Shown piece after piece: positions 45,830 through 58,211 of a DNA stretch of 64,000 bases (the stretch's first letter is position 1; the number at the start of each line of letters is the position of its first letter). This stretch comes from Gonatopus flavifemur. Lineage: Eukaryota > Arthropoda > Insecta > Hymenoptera > Dryinidae. The stretch spans positions 18,671,501-18,735,500 of the forward strand of contig JAFFJZ010000006.1 in the NCBI GenBank assembly GCA_018340375.1. Direction: 5' to 3'. Under the pieces are notes generated by a model. The model had not been told where the DNA came from. It saw only the letters and a list, made by a program, of their open reading frames with translations, and ran no database searches. A program made the translations under genes and the position numbers.

Positions 45830-46766
45830 AAACCTTTTTCATTTCCCTTGGCTGTCACGCTTGGCCCAAATCGTTTCTGGTCGTCATTATAGTTATTCAG
45901 CTATAAAAATATACTGGAACATTGATATTATACAAAAAATAATTCCTCCTCATCCATGATCTTACCACAATCCATTTCTGTTCTTTCTTTTTCCCCGAGT
46001 CAGCAGCATAATCGTGAATGTGATGATCCAATCATAAAAATCCTCCATATACGTCCGAGCTCTTACACGGAGAAAGGAGATCTTCAAAAAATAGTAAAGT
46101 TCGCTGCCATACGTAGCACAGCCGCCCCCGATATGTGAAATAGTAAATTATATCACGTCGCATTTTGATTTGTAAGCACATAAAATTCAAATTCAGCGAT
46201 GGAAATTACAGAAATTGTCAATCCTAATGGTGATTCATAAAGATACTACGTGGCATCAGGGCATATTATAAGGATCAGTTCATACCAAAAGGTTAGTTCT
46301 GAAAGAAAACGATCAGATCTCAAACGTAAAAACGGTTAGTTCTTAAAAAATGACCTAATTTCTAGTGAAATTTTGTCCCCTTTCTTTTTCTTTATTTTTC
46401 AATCGAGTATCCAATATTGCCCTTCCTGGTCAAACGAACCGATTGATTCTCGCCAAATCTGATTGAATCTTGCGCAATGTTCTGACTGAATCCCATTAAA
46501 TTTGATTTCGTCAGATTCTATGGATTTTTTCAACAAGGGCTGTTACAGAATAAGCCTTTCGCCTTATATCAAGGGGTATAGGGGTTATATAGTCAGTTCA
46601 GAAGCGATATTAATTCTAAAAACATAAGAGTTCACGCCAAAAGTAAAATTAAGGAAGTAGTTGTCACACGAATGTTTTTCTTTTTCTTTTCTCTCAAATC
46701 GAGTGTCCAGCGTTTCAGTTAGTTCTTAAATTTTCTTGGAATATGCCATGATTTCCTTTATTTTAC
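45830..46766. other. unassigned DNA
   Basis: Contains CACGGAGAAAGGAGATC at about 46057, a likely MITE left end, and two loosely similar segments (about 46286-46400 and 46600-46740) sharing GGTTAGTTCT/CAGTTAGTTCT, TTTCTTTTTC and CAAATCGAGTGTCCA words, possibly an old duplication. No coding signal. Confidence 0.4.
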
Positions 46767-46768
46767 TA

Positions 46769-48051
46769 TTAGGTGTACAAATAAGTTTCCGCGGTTTGTC
46801 AAAAGATGGCCCCACCAGAAGGTTATGGAGAAATTGTCAGATGTAAAACGTAATATCCCAAGTTTAGTCATCTGGCAACACCATAACCTTAAAGTACTAG
46901 TGATTCCGTATCAGCATCACGTAATTTTTTTCGTGCAAAAATGTCAAGTTTTATTCCGAATAAGCATCATTTGCGGGAACTTTTGATTTACTTCTTTAAT
47001 GTGAAAAAATCTGCAGCTGAGGCGCATCGATTGCTTCTAGAAGCATATGGTGAAGCTGCTTTAAGTGAGAGAAGTTGTCAGGAATGGTTTCAAAAGTTTA
47101 AGAACGGTGAGTTTGACGTTAAAGACAAAGAACGCAGTGGAAGGCCGAAAGTGTACGAAGACATGGAATTAGAAGTACTATTGGAGGAAGATTCGTCCCA
47201 AACGCAAAAAGAACTTGCACTTACTCTACAAGTGACTCAACAAGCAATTTCACATCGTTTAAAATCGTTAGGAATGATTCAAAAACAAGGAAATTGGGTT
47301 CCATATGAACTAAAGCCGAGAGACGTTGAACGCCGATTATTCATGAGTGAAATGCTGCTTGCCAGGAATAAAAAAAAGAGTTTTTTGCATCGTATAGTCA
47401 CTGGTGACGAAAAATGGATTCACTACGATAATCCAAAGAAGAAAGTCATGGGTTAAGCCCGGCGAACCATCAACATCGACAGCTAAGCCGAATATTCATG
47501 GAAAAAACTCATGCTGTGTATTTGGTGGGATCAGCTTGGTGTCGTGTATTATGAATTGCTGAAACCAAGCGAAACCATTACTGGAGCTCTCTACCGAACA
47601 CAATTGATGAGATTGAGTCGGGCACTTAAGGAAAAACGCGCCCATTACTACTCCAGACACGACAAAATTATTCTTTTACACGATAATGCTCGTCCACATG
47701 TTGCGGCGCCGGTAAAAACATACTTGGAAACACTCAACTGGGAAGTTTTACCCCACCCGCCGTATTCACCAGACTTCGCCCCTTCTGATTATCACCTGTT
47801 CCGGTCGATGGCACATGGTCTGTCTGAGCAGCGCTTCACATCATATGAAGACACCAAAAATTGGCTAGATTTGTGGATAGCGTCAAAAGATGAAGAGTTT
47901 TTTCGACGGGGTATCCGAATGTTGCCAGAAAGATGGGGAAAAGTAGTGGCAAATGATGGAAAATACTTTGAATAAAACGTAATGTACTTTTCCTTTACAA
48001 TAAATTCCTCATTTTTTATAAAAAACCGCGGAAACTTATTTGTACACCTAA
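46769..48051 (+). mobile_element. nearly complete mariner element
   Basis: 1283 bp, the usual mariner length, with 29-bp perfectly matching terminal inverted repeats (TTAGGTGTACAAATAAGTTT + CCGCGGTTT at 46769-46797; the exact complement ends at 48051) and TA duplicated on both sides (46767-46768, 48052-48053). One transposase gene occupies 46941-47975. Identical TIRs, against the roughly four mismatches in the relative at 27196, indicate a recent insertion. Confidence 0.97.
46941..47975 (+). pseudogene. mariner transposase with two compensating indels
   Basis: Encodes a DNA-binding N-terminus with two helix-turn-helix regions (KSAAEAHRLLLEAYGEAALS; TQKELALTLQVTQQAISHRL), the linker YELKPRDVERR and a full D,D34D catalytic core: first Asp in VTGDEKWIHYDN, second in HDNARPH, third in FAPSDYHLF, with exactly 34 residues between the last two. 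It ends KVVANDGKYFE with a stop at 47973-47975, 345 codons in all, the normal family length. One extra G near 47446 (in AAGAAAGTCATGG) shifts the frame and a missing A in the A-run near 47502-47507 restores it; reading straight through meets TAA at 47454-47456. The intervening stretch reads WVKPGEPSTSTAKPNIHGK in the shifted frame. So this copy should not make a full transposase unless one indel is a sequencing error. Confidence 0.95.
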
Positions 48052-48177
48052 TACAATCTGCACGCAGAAAAGTGCCTTTTTGGAAAGTAGCAGAATTCAC
48101 TATTTAATATAACAACACATGTTCTTAATATGTTTTCAGTGGAATAAACTATGTGATTTACTGATCACGTGATTTAA

Positions 48178-48897
48178 GGAGAGGTTCTCATCTAGCGACC
48201 CCACAATATGGTGATTTTCTCGAATTTTTTTCTCATGAAAGAAAATAAATAAAGAATTCCGGGGGTTTTCACACTGGTTAATTGAATCTTTAAGTACATG
48301 AAAGAATTTTTTCAGTACAAAATAATGCCATGGGAATTGTTGATACGTGTTGAAACATAACCACCTAAAAAACAGTGATCAATCTGGCACCACTATAGCA
48401 CTTACAAAAATTATCATAAATCAAAAATCCAAAAATTCTTATGAAATATACTATATTTGTTGGAAGCTGTACCAATAAAAGCAATGAAAAGTCCAAAATT
48501 AAAAAAAATGACAGACATGCAAACCTTTGGTAGCGTTTTTTCACCTTTTTCTCGCTCTTTAAAGTGCTATAAAAAGAAAACAAGAGAGGCAAATGTCATC
48601 TCCATTTAGGTTCATCCTCCAATAAATTCAATCAGCTTCAGAATAAATAAAAGAGAGCGATCCGTTCAGTAGTTTTTGAGATATCGTAGAGCCAAACTTG
48701 AAAAACATGGTTTCGAGAAAAACGCCTTCAAAGTTTTGGGATACGAATTCTTTAACTTGAGAAAATTTTCTTTCATGTACTCTAACACCCATTTAATGAG
48801 TTCCAAATAACTCGAGTTCTCAAGTTACTTCCTTTCTTGAGAAAAAAAATTCGAAGAAATTACTTGATTTTGAAATTCGCTTGATGAGAACCTCCCC
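48178..48897. mobile_element. TTAA-flanked GGAGAGGTTCTCATC element
   Basis: 720 bp. TTAA on both sides (48174-48177, 48898-48901) and terminal inverted repeats GGAGAGGTTCTCATC / GATGAGAACCTCCCC with one mismatch. TTAA duplication is the piggyBac superfamily hallmark, although the ends are not the usual CCC...GGG. The interior is AT-rich and non-coding; a left end like this one is found at 19923. Confidence 0.6.
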
Positions 48898-48905
48898 TTA
48901 AAGCA

Positions 48906-49176
48906 CACTGAGAAAAACGTATGGGGAATGTGTAGCACGATTTACCATAATAATGGCAGTTTTGGGACACATGAGCTCATGAGCATTTATGAGCACTCTT
49001 CCTTTAAATATGGCAATCCATACTTCATTTTGGTGAAAATAACTCTCCATCTGATATATATATTACTATAAGTTCGAAACAAATTACCACAAATTACAAG
49101 AGAAATGTTCGTAAACGCTCTTGTGTCCCAAAACTACTAATATTATGGGGATATCTGCTACAAATTTTTCTCCGTG
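48906..49176. mobile_element. CACTGAGAAAAA/CTCCGTG foldback MITE
   Basis: 271 bp with inverted arms (CACTGAGAAAAACG, GTAGCA, AGTTTTGGGACACA and complements). Flanks are CA and TA, so the 2-bp duplication seen in its relatives is not conserved here, possibly by one substitution. It starts five bases after the TTAA of the preceding element. Confidence 0.8.
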
Positions 49177-49178
49177 TA

Positions 49179-50200
49179 TTAGAAAGTGCAATGCCACGTA
49201 GGAAACATGTGAAAACCACACTCGTTACACACAGTTTCATCCCCGATAAACTGCCAAATATCAAACTAGAAACTTATTCCCTGAATCTGACCATAGGAAA
49301 CCCCGAACGTGTGGTTGAAAAATTGAAAATCATCAGTTGGTTCAATAACTCAAGTTCATAAATAAAATGTTGTTTGAAGCACACAACAACCCCTCAGAGC
49401 TTTCTCTCTCCCTCTCTCCCGAGGATTCTTTTTTCCTTCCACGAGCGAGTATACTTTTTTTTCACTTATCTTCAGATACCGTGAACCCGAAGAGAAAAAA
49501 GTATGGCGACCCTAGGACGTGAGAGTGGTGATTAACGAGCTCGAAGACCAAAGTCCCTACTACCACGACTGTTGCCGCGAAGACTTGAGGAACATAAACG
49601 AGGAATAGACTCTGACGACTGCCGCGCTACGCCATTCTTTTTCCAACCACTTAATGCGCTTGGAAATTACATTTTAATCTCCCACATGTTTATTAACATT
49701 TATAATATATGCGTATACACGCTTCACCGTATTTTTTCAACTTCCATGAACAATGTTGGTTCAATTTCATTCTTCGATAATCTATAATAAATATGGTTGC
49801 TTCGGATCCATCTTCCGGAGCAACTACCTGCGTTCGGAGTTAATCTAAATGTGGTTTGAAGAACAAAAAAAAACATGGGTGCGCTCGAGAGTTGGGATGT
49901 TTTTACCTTGTACCATTGGATGCTAATGCACTTTTAATGCGAGGAAAATAGAATAGTGGATGTTGAATTACATTCGAAATGAAATTTGCAATTAGGATGG
50001 GGAGCGAGGGAGAGAAAACTGTGCTGCCCTGCGTTTAAAATATCTTTCACTTGCAAACGCATGCTATCGTTCAATTGTGATTTAATTGGAGATCGAGATT
50101 CAAGAAACAAGGTAAAATGGTATGTTGTTCATTATGGACGGAGAAGAAAGAATTCGTTATGACGGTGAAACCTGATTTTGCTGGGTATCTTTCGCTGGAG
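49179..50200. other. unique DNA
   Basis: No gene or paired repeat recognised. TATGGACGGAGAAGAAAG at about 50132-50149 could be the displaced left end of the composite element that continues at 50504. Confidence 0.45.
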
Positions 50201-50202
50201 TA

Positions 50203-50501
50203 CACGGAAAGACCGGGTCTATTAATATTTAGAAAAATGACTGTCAGTTTAGGGAAAACGAAGATCGCTGAAAAACATTTGTAGTGAGTTTACTCAAGAT
50301 TCGTAGTCGATGTATTAACAATTGATAGTTTCACTTTCAAAAATAGCAATGAAACTATTAACTGTTAATATTTTGACTACGAATTTTTGGTAGACTCACT
50401 ACGAATATTTTTCAGCGATCATGTTTTTCCCTGAATTGACAGTCATTTTTCTAAACGTTGATAAATTCTTTCTAAATATTGATAGACCCGGTCTTTCCGT
50501 G
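50203..50501. mobile_element. CACGGAAAGACCGGGTC foldback MITE
   Basis: 299 bp, near-perfect palindrome: CACGGAAAGACCGGGTCTAT and complement at the ends, then AAAAATGACTGTCA, TTCGTAGTC, TTGATAGTTTCA pairs to a short loop. Flanked by TA on both sides. Non-coding. Confidence 0.9.
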
Positions 50502-50503
50502 TA

Positions 50504-52218
50504 GAACATTTTTTGCTGTCACAGCAGTCATGTTAACTACGAGAGCGATCTTTTAGCTGTGGCAGTAGAAAAGGTCGACTCACTCCTCCAGCAAAATTTG
50601 TTTGCTATTCTCTACTTGATACTGAAAACTTCGCTCGTCCAGCGAACAGCAAACTATTTGCTATCACAGCAATCTTTTTAGCTGCAACAGCGGAATTTCA
50701 ACTGTGACAGTAAACATTTTTGCTCCTCGAACGAAATTTGTTTGCCATTCTGTATATAATACTGAAAATTTTGCTAGGTTTTGTTTTAATACGGTCAGAG
50801 GGTTTCAATCGTGTAGTTACTTTTTCAACGCTCAAAAGCGTATAATTATACTCATAAAACCAAGGTTTATTCGGGCTTTTTTTTTTACAATTGAGTGGAT
50901 TTTTGGGGCTTTTCTGGGTTTTTTGGGTTTCATGTGTTTTTTGTAATTTGGCATTTTGGTTATTATTATTAGATTTATGTTTTTGATAGAGTTTTGATCA
51001 ATTTTATAGCTCCGTTGATCTGAAATCCGGATTAATCGTTCGTTCATATCACGGTCTCACATCCCACATAACACACCAAGAATTCTTGTGATACTCTTTT
51101 CGAAGTTAAAAATTCATGAAAAATTCTGAAAATGTTCTATTTCACCAACATCAACGAGTTCTTCTGAATTGTTTTTTAGATCGTCACTGCTCTTAAAGAA
51201 CTCGTTAATATAAGTAAATTAGAGTTCACACTTTCAGAGTTCTTGACGAATTCATCAGTTTGAAAAGAGTTCAACAAGAATTCTATTCACATTCTTGAAA
51301 AAAAATTTTTGATGTGTCATATGGGATGCATTGTGGTTTATATCACGTACATTTGTGATGACAAATGAAATACGTAATTGAAATTCTACAATTATACTTT
51401 ACATTTCAATTTAATATTGTTCTTTAAATGATCTCGAAATATTTTGAGACTAAACATTAATTATATTGTATTTACGAACTATAAGATTGATTGGAAATGC
51501 GTTTCATTCCACTATGACTCAGTATTTATACCTAGTTAACCTTTGGATTTCACTTCACTCGCATTTGCTTCTTTCAGAAGCAATAATTTCTTATGTCCAT
51601 AATTAGAGAGGTAAATTTTGAATAATTCATTGTAATTGAAATTGACAGCTTCTTGGATACCTTTTTCCCTTTTTTCTCAGGATTTTTGGGGGTTATTTCA
51701 AGAGGGCTTTTTCCAGAAAAAAAAACCCGATGGATGAAACTAGGCTGTGTTATTATGTTCCAACCCTGTATAAAACGGACGAAAAGTTTTATTATACACA
51801 CTTTTGAGCGTTTAAAAAGTGACCACACGGTTGAAATACTCTGAACGCATTGGAATAAACCAATTGAATCTGCAGTGCAGCGAAAAATTTGCTGCTTCAT
51901 AGTGAATCATGTTGCTCTCTCAACAATCCACTCAGCTGTGGGAACAATTTTTCAGCTACATTAGCCAAAAAATTTGCTATTCCGTATATAATACTTCGAC
52001 TCGCTGCGTCAGCAAATTTTTTTCCTCTGTATGTACAGATTTTGTTCGATGCCTTTTGCTAGAACAGCAAAAGTTTACTGCTGTGACAGCAAAATTTATC
52101 CGACATATAATATTGAAATTTGGTGGAGGAGCAAACACTTTTCACTGCCGTAGCTAAGAAAATTGTTACAATAACAAATGGTTTCCTGTTACAGCCAAAT
52201 TTATTTTTTCTCCGTATA
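50504..52218. repeat. long inverted-repeat composite rich in GCTGTGACAGCAAA
   Basis: The left part (50504-50960) and right part (51655-52218) are diverged inverted copies: TTTTGCTGTCACAGCAGT, AGCTGTGGCAGTAGAAAAG, CTCCTCCAGCAAAATT, then AACGCTCAAAAG and GGGTTTCAA..GTGT on the left find their complements on the right. The right end is ATTTTTTCTCCG. The middle contains the MITE 51060-51328. Short open frames are incidental. Confidence 0.6.
51060..51328. mobile_element. CATCCCACATAACACA MITE
   Basis: 269 bp. Ends CATCCCACATAACACACCAA and TTGATGTGTCATATGGGATG (three mismatches in 20), flanked by CA on both sides. The interior has repeated AAGAATTCTTG/GAGTTCTT words in both orientations. Confidence 0.65.
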
Positions 52219-52219
52219 T

Positions 52220-55200
52220 ATCGATAGTTGTATTTGCCACTATTATCTCCCGAAACCCAATAAATGAGCACTCTCTCTAATATATCCTCGAAAATATTAT
52301 GCGAACTGAAATAGCTAGCGACTGCTTTGACGTGGAACATATAAAATTCGGAAAGTTCAAATAACAAATGATGCATCATCAGGATTCTATCGTTCACAAT
52401 TTTCCTCGGAGAGGAGAAAATCTCCTCTCGTTCACTTGAAATTTCATGACAAATAGTCCCCAAGGGTAACCGATATATATACGTTTTTTTCCTCGTTGAA
52501 AAATCTCCCTCCTGAACTTTTCTCTTAAATATACATATTTATATCCACTGGTCCTCCAAAGGAACATGACCTTTTTTCCTGTCTTCTCTTTTTTCACTTC
52601 TTCCTTCCAGACTGAATAAATAAATGTCTAAATAACGGTTAGAAACGTTGAGCATAAGTTTTCTTTGTTTTTCTATCGGTATTGAAATGATTTATCGAAT
52701 GAATTGGACGAATTCAAAGCAAACTCGGTGTTTTCTAACGAAAGAATATTGTGTTCCGTTGAAAATGTGGTGGTGACATACCGTAGAGAGATTACATATG
52801 ATTTGGCGGTACAGCGAGGCATTGGAATTTGTTCCTTTGTTACATCTGGTACAATTCGAAGCTGAAATTATTATACTCCCTCGAAATGCACCAAGTCACA
52901 TCTTTGTTATTTCTCTGTTCTTCTTCTCTTTCTCAATCCCCTTTCCCCGATGTACGTGAGTAAACGAAACACATTGAGTTTCCACAAATTCTCAAATATC
53001 TGTCTGAAATGAATGGGTCGAAACTATGTGCGACATATCTTAACATACGTGTTGTAGTTTCTCGCTAGTTGGAATTTCTTAATACACTTGCACGTGCTTT
53101 TTTAATGTATATTTCACTCCACCAAACCGGGCGAATTTCAGTATTTTCAATTCCAACGAACTGCGAGGGATTAAATGATTCAAGATTCAGAAATTTGATG
53201 ATAGTTTTACTGGAACTCTTGCATTAGAGATCTTGCGAATCGCAACTGTGTACAACCATAAACATGAAAGTTTTGCGAACCGCATATTGGATCAGAGTTA
53301 GCAACTAAGCTGGTATTCTGGAAACCAGTCGCACAGACAGACACGTATATTTAGAACTACAAGTTCTGTGCTATCCTTAAACAGGTTGGCTAGACAAGGA
53401 CAAAACATTGATTTGCACATATCTATCTTTGCAAGTGATTTTGAGAGTGGTATCCTTAAACGCAGAACGATGTACAAGCGACAATACAGTCGCTTCGTCG
53501 TTCCGTCGTTCGATTCATCGTTCCATAGTATTGATGGAATTCTTCCTATTGGGTGTTGCATTGAGCCTCCATTGTACTTGTTCAGCTGTTCCAATTTACA
53601 AATTCAGAGAATAGAGAAATTCTACTATGTACCGATCAATGAATTTAATTATATGTGAAATTATGTATCGAGTGACAATTGTGATCATACAAAAGACTAT
53701 TGTTCCACGTAAATATGAAGATTCATATAGATTCTTCTTTTTCCAACAGTAATTCATTTCAACTTGATTGTTGTTGTGTATTCGTTTCTCCGACGTGGAG
53801 AGAAAAATGCAGGATATACAGATTTATGGGTAAACTTATTGTGAATACAATAAGAAGCATACGGCGGAACGAATAAAAGCGAGATGAAATATCTGGGAGC
53901 ACAGATAAGAGAGTTTTAAATCTCAAGGTGAATTCCATTTGGAAGACGGATGTCCTCGATTATGACTGTACGATGAGATTGAAATTCCCATTCGGGGGCA
54001 GAACAATGATGATAAATTTCAAAGAATTTAATGGAAAATGGATAATATACATTATTTCGATTTTAATTGAGGACACGATCGAGTCAGGAATTCTCATGTT
54101 CAATCGATTGGAGATTCGTCCCTGCGGCATTGTTTGGAACCAGACTAAATTTTCCTCCCGAGCAACGGGAGCATCGAGTAACAAAGTTATTCGAATTTTC
54201 ATAATAATTTTCTCAATTGGCACCGAGGGTCTATCTCCTCCTCCTACTTCTCTTGGAATTGTTCGAATCCGTTTCTATTGGATTCATTCGAAATTCAAAA
54301 TTCTTGTAGAATTTTTATATCTCCTGAATACCGAAGAGTTATCCATAAAACTTAACTTTCAACTTTATATCCATCCAAGTTGAGACTAACAATCAATGGT
54401 ATGCAAATTTCATTCCATTGACTTCATTTTTCTTCATTTCTTTTCTTTCTTCCTTATTGAACGAATTTCAATGTATACCAATAAGACGAGGAACGCGGAA
54501 TATAATTCGATCAAATGGATACCGCAGTTTTATTAGATTTTTCCTGAATTGATTTGTAAATGATGAAAATCTGCGAGTGATGAGACGGATAATAAAATTT
54601 CGCCAACGGAAAGTTTGCAGAAATGAAAAACAAAAAACATTCCTGCCGGATGCGCATTATATCTGGCGCATAGATAAAAGTGAAGTAAATAGGAGGAAAA
54701 CCTTTTTCCGACAAAACGTATGACTTCCTCCTCTGTTTTCCTTGGGTGCTCGGCTGCTGCCTTCTGCCTCCTTGCAGAGAGAAGAGAACATAGACTCTGG
54801 GAAAATCGATTTTGCCTGCAGGGCTGTGGAGAGGAACGGAGGAACCGTGAGAGAACTCTACTCTCCACCGTCGCCACCATCGTCGTCGTCCTCGTCGTCG
54901 TCGTCGTCGTCATCGTCGTCGTGGTAGTGGTTCTGTTGCGCTCGCCACGCTCCGGCTACTGTATATATCTGTACTACGGATTCAGGGGCGGCATCGTCTC
55001 TCTCTCCTATCGCCGAGAGAAAATTTCTATTCCACGATCATCCGATTTAATTACACGGAATGTGGTATGATGAATTTTGTATTCGACTGAACTTGGATTT
55101 ACTCTTGTTTAATTATGCGATCCCTCTCAACGTTAATTTAATTCAAAAAGTCAAAAGATATCAATTCCTTTTGAATGTCCGGAAAATTATGCTAAAGTAG

Positions 55201-56120
55201 AAGAGATCTTTCGATCCATACGTAATATACATGTATTGAAATGTGAGAAGACCTGTTGTATGCGAGTTCAATGCGTTTGTATGTCTTCTTTCCTGATAAG
55301 AAAGGCGTAAAAACGAATGGTAGATGATGCGAAGAAAGGTAAAAAGAGGGGAAAAACTCTGAGCGAGCGACTCAGTGTCATCCAAGTTGGAGTTCCGTGA
55401 TGTAAGCCCATTACGCGTTTTAATTGCATCCATTAGTGGACTTTACTATCCCCAACACCAGTTCTGCATCCTCACAGCGTAGCGGCTCTTTCATTGTCCT
55501 TGGCAACGCAACCGGTATACGCGACATGACACGTTACGACATGCTATTTCTTGCATTAATGTGCCTCATCTGCATTACTCTCGCTTCATTCTTCTCACTT
55601 CGTACCGTCGTTATGGGTATGTAATAATTATGACGGTTGGTTCAATCTTCATTGGAATTCAAAATGATGCACAATCGAATACATATATTTTTTACATTAT
55701 AAAGAATATAATAATAGGAAAGAAAGCGAATACACCTCGGCATTGATTCTTGAAGAAATAAGGTATTTCTGTTCCCGCGATATGTACTCGATTCGTCATT
55801 AAAATTCATCGAAACAGGTTTCGGGCGACCTCAAAAATTTGATTCATGCTACACATTATTTCCTCAATTCGAAGTTACAAGCCGGATTCCTTTCACGTAA
55901 TACCAACGAGTTGACAATACAGGTATGCGAGGTAGGTCAAGTCGGCGAAGCATGGCGAATAAACGATACACTACGGCAATGGAATTCAATTCAATATTTA
56001 TCACACCGTATAACATAAGGGCATACCTACCTATACGTATATACGTGCATCCACGTATGCTTCATAAAATTTTATATCCTGGAGCGAATGCTGGAAAAGG
56101 GTATTAGAGTTTACACGTAC
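52220..56120. other. unique DNA, probably intronic
   Basis: No transposon ends or gene recognised. A GC-richer block at 54700-55030 contains a GTC-rich microsatellite and keeps frames of 116-126 codons open on both strands with Ser-, Val- or Thr-homopolymers. A frame of 151 codons (53928-54383) lacks a recognisable domain and has an 87-codon antisense frame. Confidence 0.45.
54877..54925. repeat. (GTC)n microsatellite
   Basis: About 14 imperfect CGT/GTC trinucleotides with single-base interruptions. It produces poly-Ser, poly-Val and poly-Arg-like shadow frames. Confidence 0.9.
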
Positions 56121-56174
56121 GTTACTATACGCAAAAAAATTTTGGACCAGTTTTCTGGACTACGCAATTATTGA

Positions 56175-56300
56175 GATGCACAGGGCTTAAAACCAGTTAT
56201 TGGGTACAGATTACTGACTTTGATCAGACAGAATCTGAGAATAATGACTTGAACCTGTGCAAAAATTGCAATTACTGACTTCATTTGTGAAAATGTCTGT
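56175..56300. repeat. fragment of the CAGTTAT...CAGATTACTGACTTT repeat
   Basis: Aligns with 11205-11335 (AACCAGTTATTGGG, ACAGATTACTGACTTTGA, AATTGCAATTACTGACTTCA). Confidence 0.5.
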
Positions 56301-56424
56301 ACAAAGATAACGCATGCGAATTGGGTCTGGATTATAAGGTGAATTGAAACCCCCTTCACGGTTTTAAATTATTACTATTCAACAATAACAGCCGAAAAAA
56401 ACACTATTTTCATAAATTCTCTTT

Positions 56425-56990
56425 AGAAATATGGTAAGGGAGTAACAATGAACTCTCAAAGTATGTTGTTAAGCATATATTGGAGCACAAACAAACATTT
56501 TTTCATCAGAAAGTAATTCAAAATGGCGGCTCTACAGTAATTTTCCTGAGACAACTCGCACCAGACGGGACGCACCATAACTTCATCAATTTTGCATATT
56601 TTCATACGAAATTTTATAAACATCTTCGAAACAGGATTTTTGGATATTTGGCAGTTGTTTGAAGTTAAAACTTATTTTTTCGACAAAAAACACAGTTGTT
56701 ATTTGTTTGTGAAAATTTTTCCAATGAACAAATCGAAAATTCCATACGTGTTTCTCTTCAAAATCTTATTTCAAAGATGTGTACATAATTTCGTATGAAA
56801 ATATGCAAAATTGATGGAGTTATGGTGCGTGCTGTTTTGTGCAAGATGCCTCAGAAAAATTTACTGTGGGGCCGTCATTTTGGATCATTTTTTGATGACA
56901 AAAATTTTTTTTCGTACTCAAATATATGCTGAACAACAAACTTCAAGAATTTTCAAGAATTTTTTGTTACCCCTCACCATATTTTCGAAA
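56425..56990. repeat. long foldback, arms about 270 bp
   Basis: Left words AATATGGTAAGGG, AGCATATATTGGAG, AATTCAAAATGGCGG, GCACCATAACTTCATCAATT and TGCATATTTTCATACGAAAT are mirrored by complements down to ACCCCTCACCATATT. The arms are diverged by roughly a fifth by eye. It is non-coding; the open frames across it (60-68 codons) are chance. Confidence 0.8.
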
Positions 56991-57035
56991 AAATTCGTGA
57001 AAATCGGGGTGTAACCCCTTAAAACTCTCGTGTTG

Positions 57036-57640
57036 TATAGGACTAAACAAAACACTGTTGAGATTGCAATTGGAAAATTGCTATTACCCCACTGCACTTC
57101 CAATAGCCCAGTCAAAAAATACAACTATTCCATTAATTCATTGAACTTCTTCACTACTGTTTTTCTTGTACTTTGTTTAAAAATTTTAATCTGCTTTTTG
57201 TTCCGAATTTTCAACAAACAGGGTGAAAACAGTCTTCATTCCAGTCTGATTTTATCCTCCAGCCGGACAAAACCGACTTTGTTTCTGCTACATTTGGCCA
57301 CACAATCGGACAAAAATGGACTCAAATGTAATCTGTTGCAAGAAACTGAATGTGATTCAAATTAAATTTATTCGATTTTTATATACATCATTTTTTGCTG
57401 ATTTCACTGCATCCTCAAATCATAATAAGAAGTAAATACTCAACAGATTTTTCCAAATCAGTTCCTCAATTCTTATTCATCATCTAAATCTTTCAATTGA
57501 AGCAAATCACAAAGGAAATATGTACTTTTTCAACTTTTTATCCTTAAAACGCTTCATCTTTTCTCCAAAAAAATTGGCGAGAAAATGAAGCGTTTTGGTC
57601 AGAATGAAGTGAATATTCCTGAAGGTTGGACTCCAAGAAA
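57036..57640 (+). repeat. dispersed repeat, copy 2 of the CCAGCCGGACAAAA family
   Basis: Parallels 12242-13390 and 13610-13680: GTTGAGATTGCAATTGG, CAATAGCCCAGTC, CCAGCCGGACAAAA, GGACTCAAATG, TTTCAATTGAAGCAA, CTCCAAAAAAATTGGCG, GTTTTGGTCAGAATGAAGT. Useful for reconstructing the ancestral element because the 12-13 kb copy carries other insertions. Confidence 0.6.
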
Positions 57641-58211
57641 TTTAGAGGACACCTACGGTATACATTGTCATGCATCGACTTCAATTGAGGTTGAAAAAAA
57701 ATGATCGCCTGAAATACTGACTGTATACTGAACATTTTAGTAAAACACTGACAAATTAATTTTCGTCTGGGTAGTACTCGGATCAGGAACACTCCGAATT
57801 TTCGTACCTTGATAATGGGTTGAATCAACCCGAAACGTCGGCTGATAAATTTCAATAAAAAGGCTCGACTATTTACTCGGCAAATCGGACTACACACTCC
57901 ATATTACTGACAAATTACTTACCAGCATCAAAATACTGACTTCAGCTGATTTCATTGACTAGTTTGCGGCCCCTCTTGACATTGTTCTCATAACTTACGT
58001 GGTCTACACAGTATATACCACTGTGATCAAAAAGTGAGTCGAAATTGCCATTTAAAACTCCCGGGCATTAGGAAGGCAGGTAAATTTTTCTTCCTAGGTT
58101 GGTAGGACTGTCTATAATATTTTCCAAACGTCTGTTCGTCGAAAGGTTTGATTATCTCCGAGTTACAAGTGTTTTTGTAAACACCCAAAAGTGAATCTTT
58201 CGATTTTTACA

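Noticed and set aside
53928..54383. 151-codon plus-strand open frame
   Set aside because: No motif recognised, antisense 87-codon frame over the same bases, and no neighbouring exon-like segments.
54720..55070. 116-codon frame with Val homopolymer and a membrane-like segment
   Set aside because: The hydrophobic stretch is the translation of the GTC microsatellite; the other frames give poly-Ser and poly-Thr.
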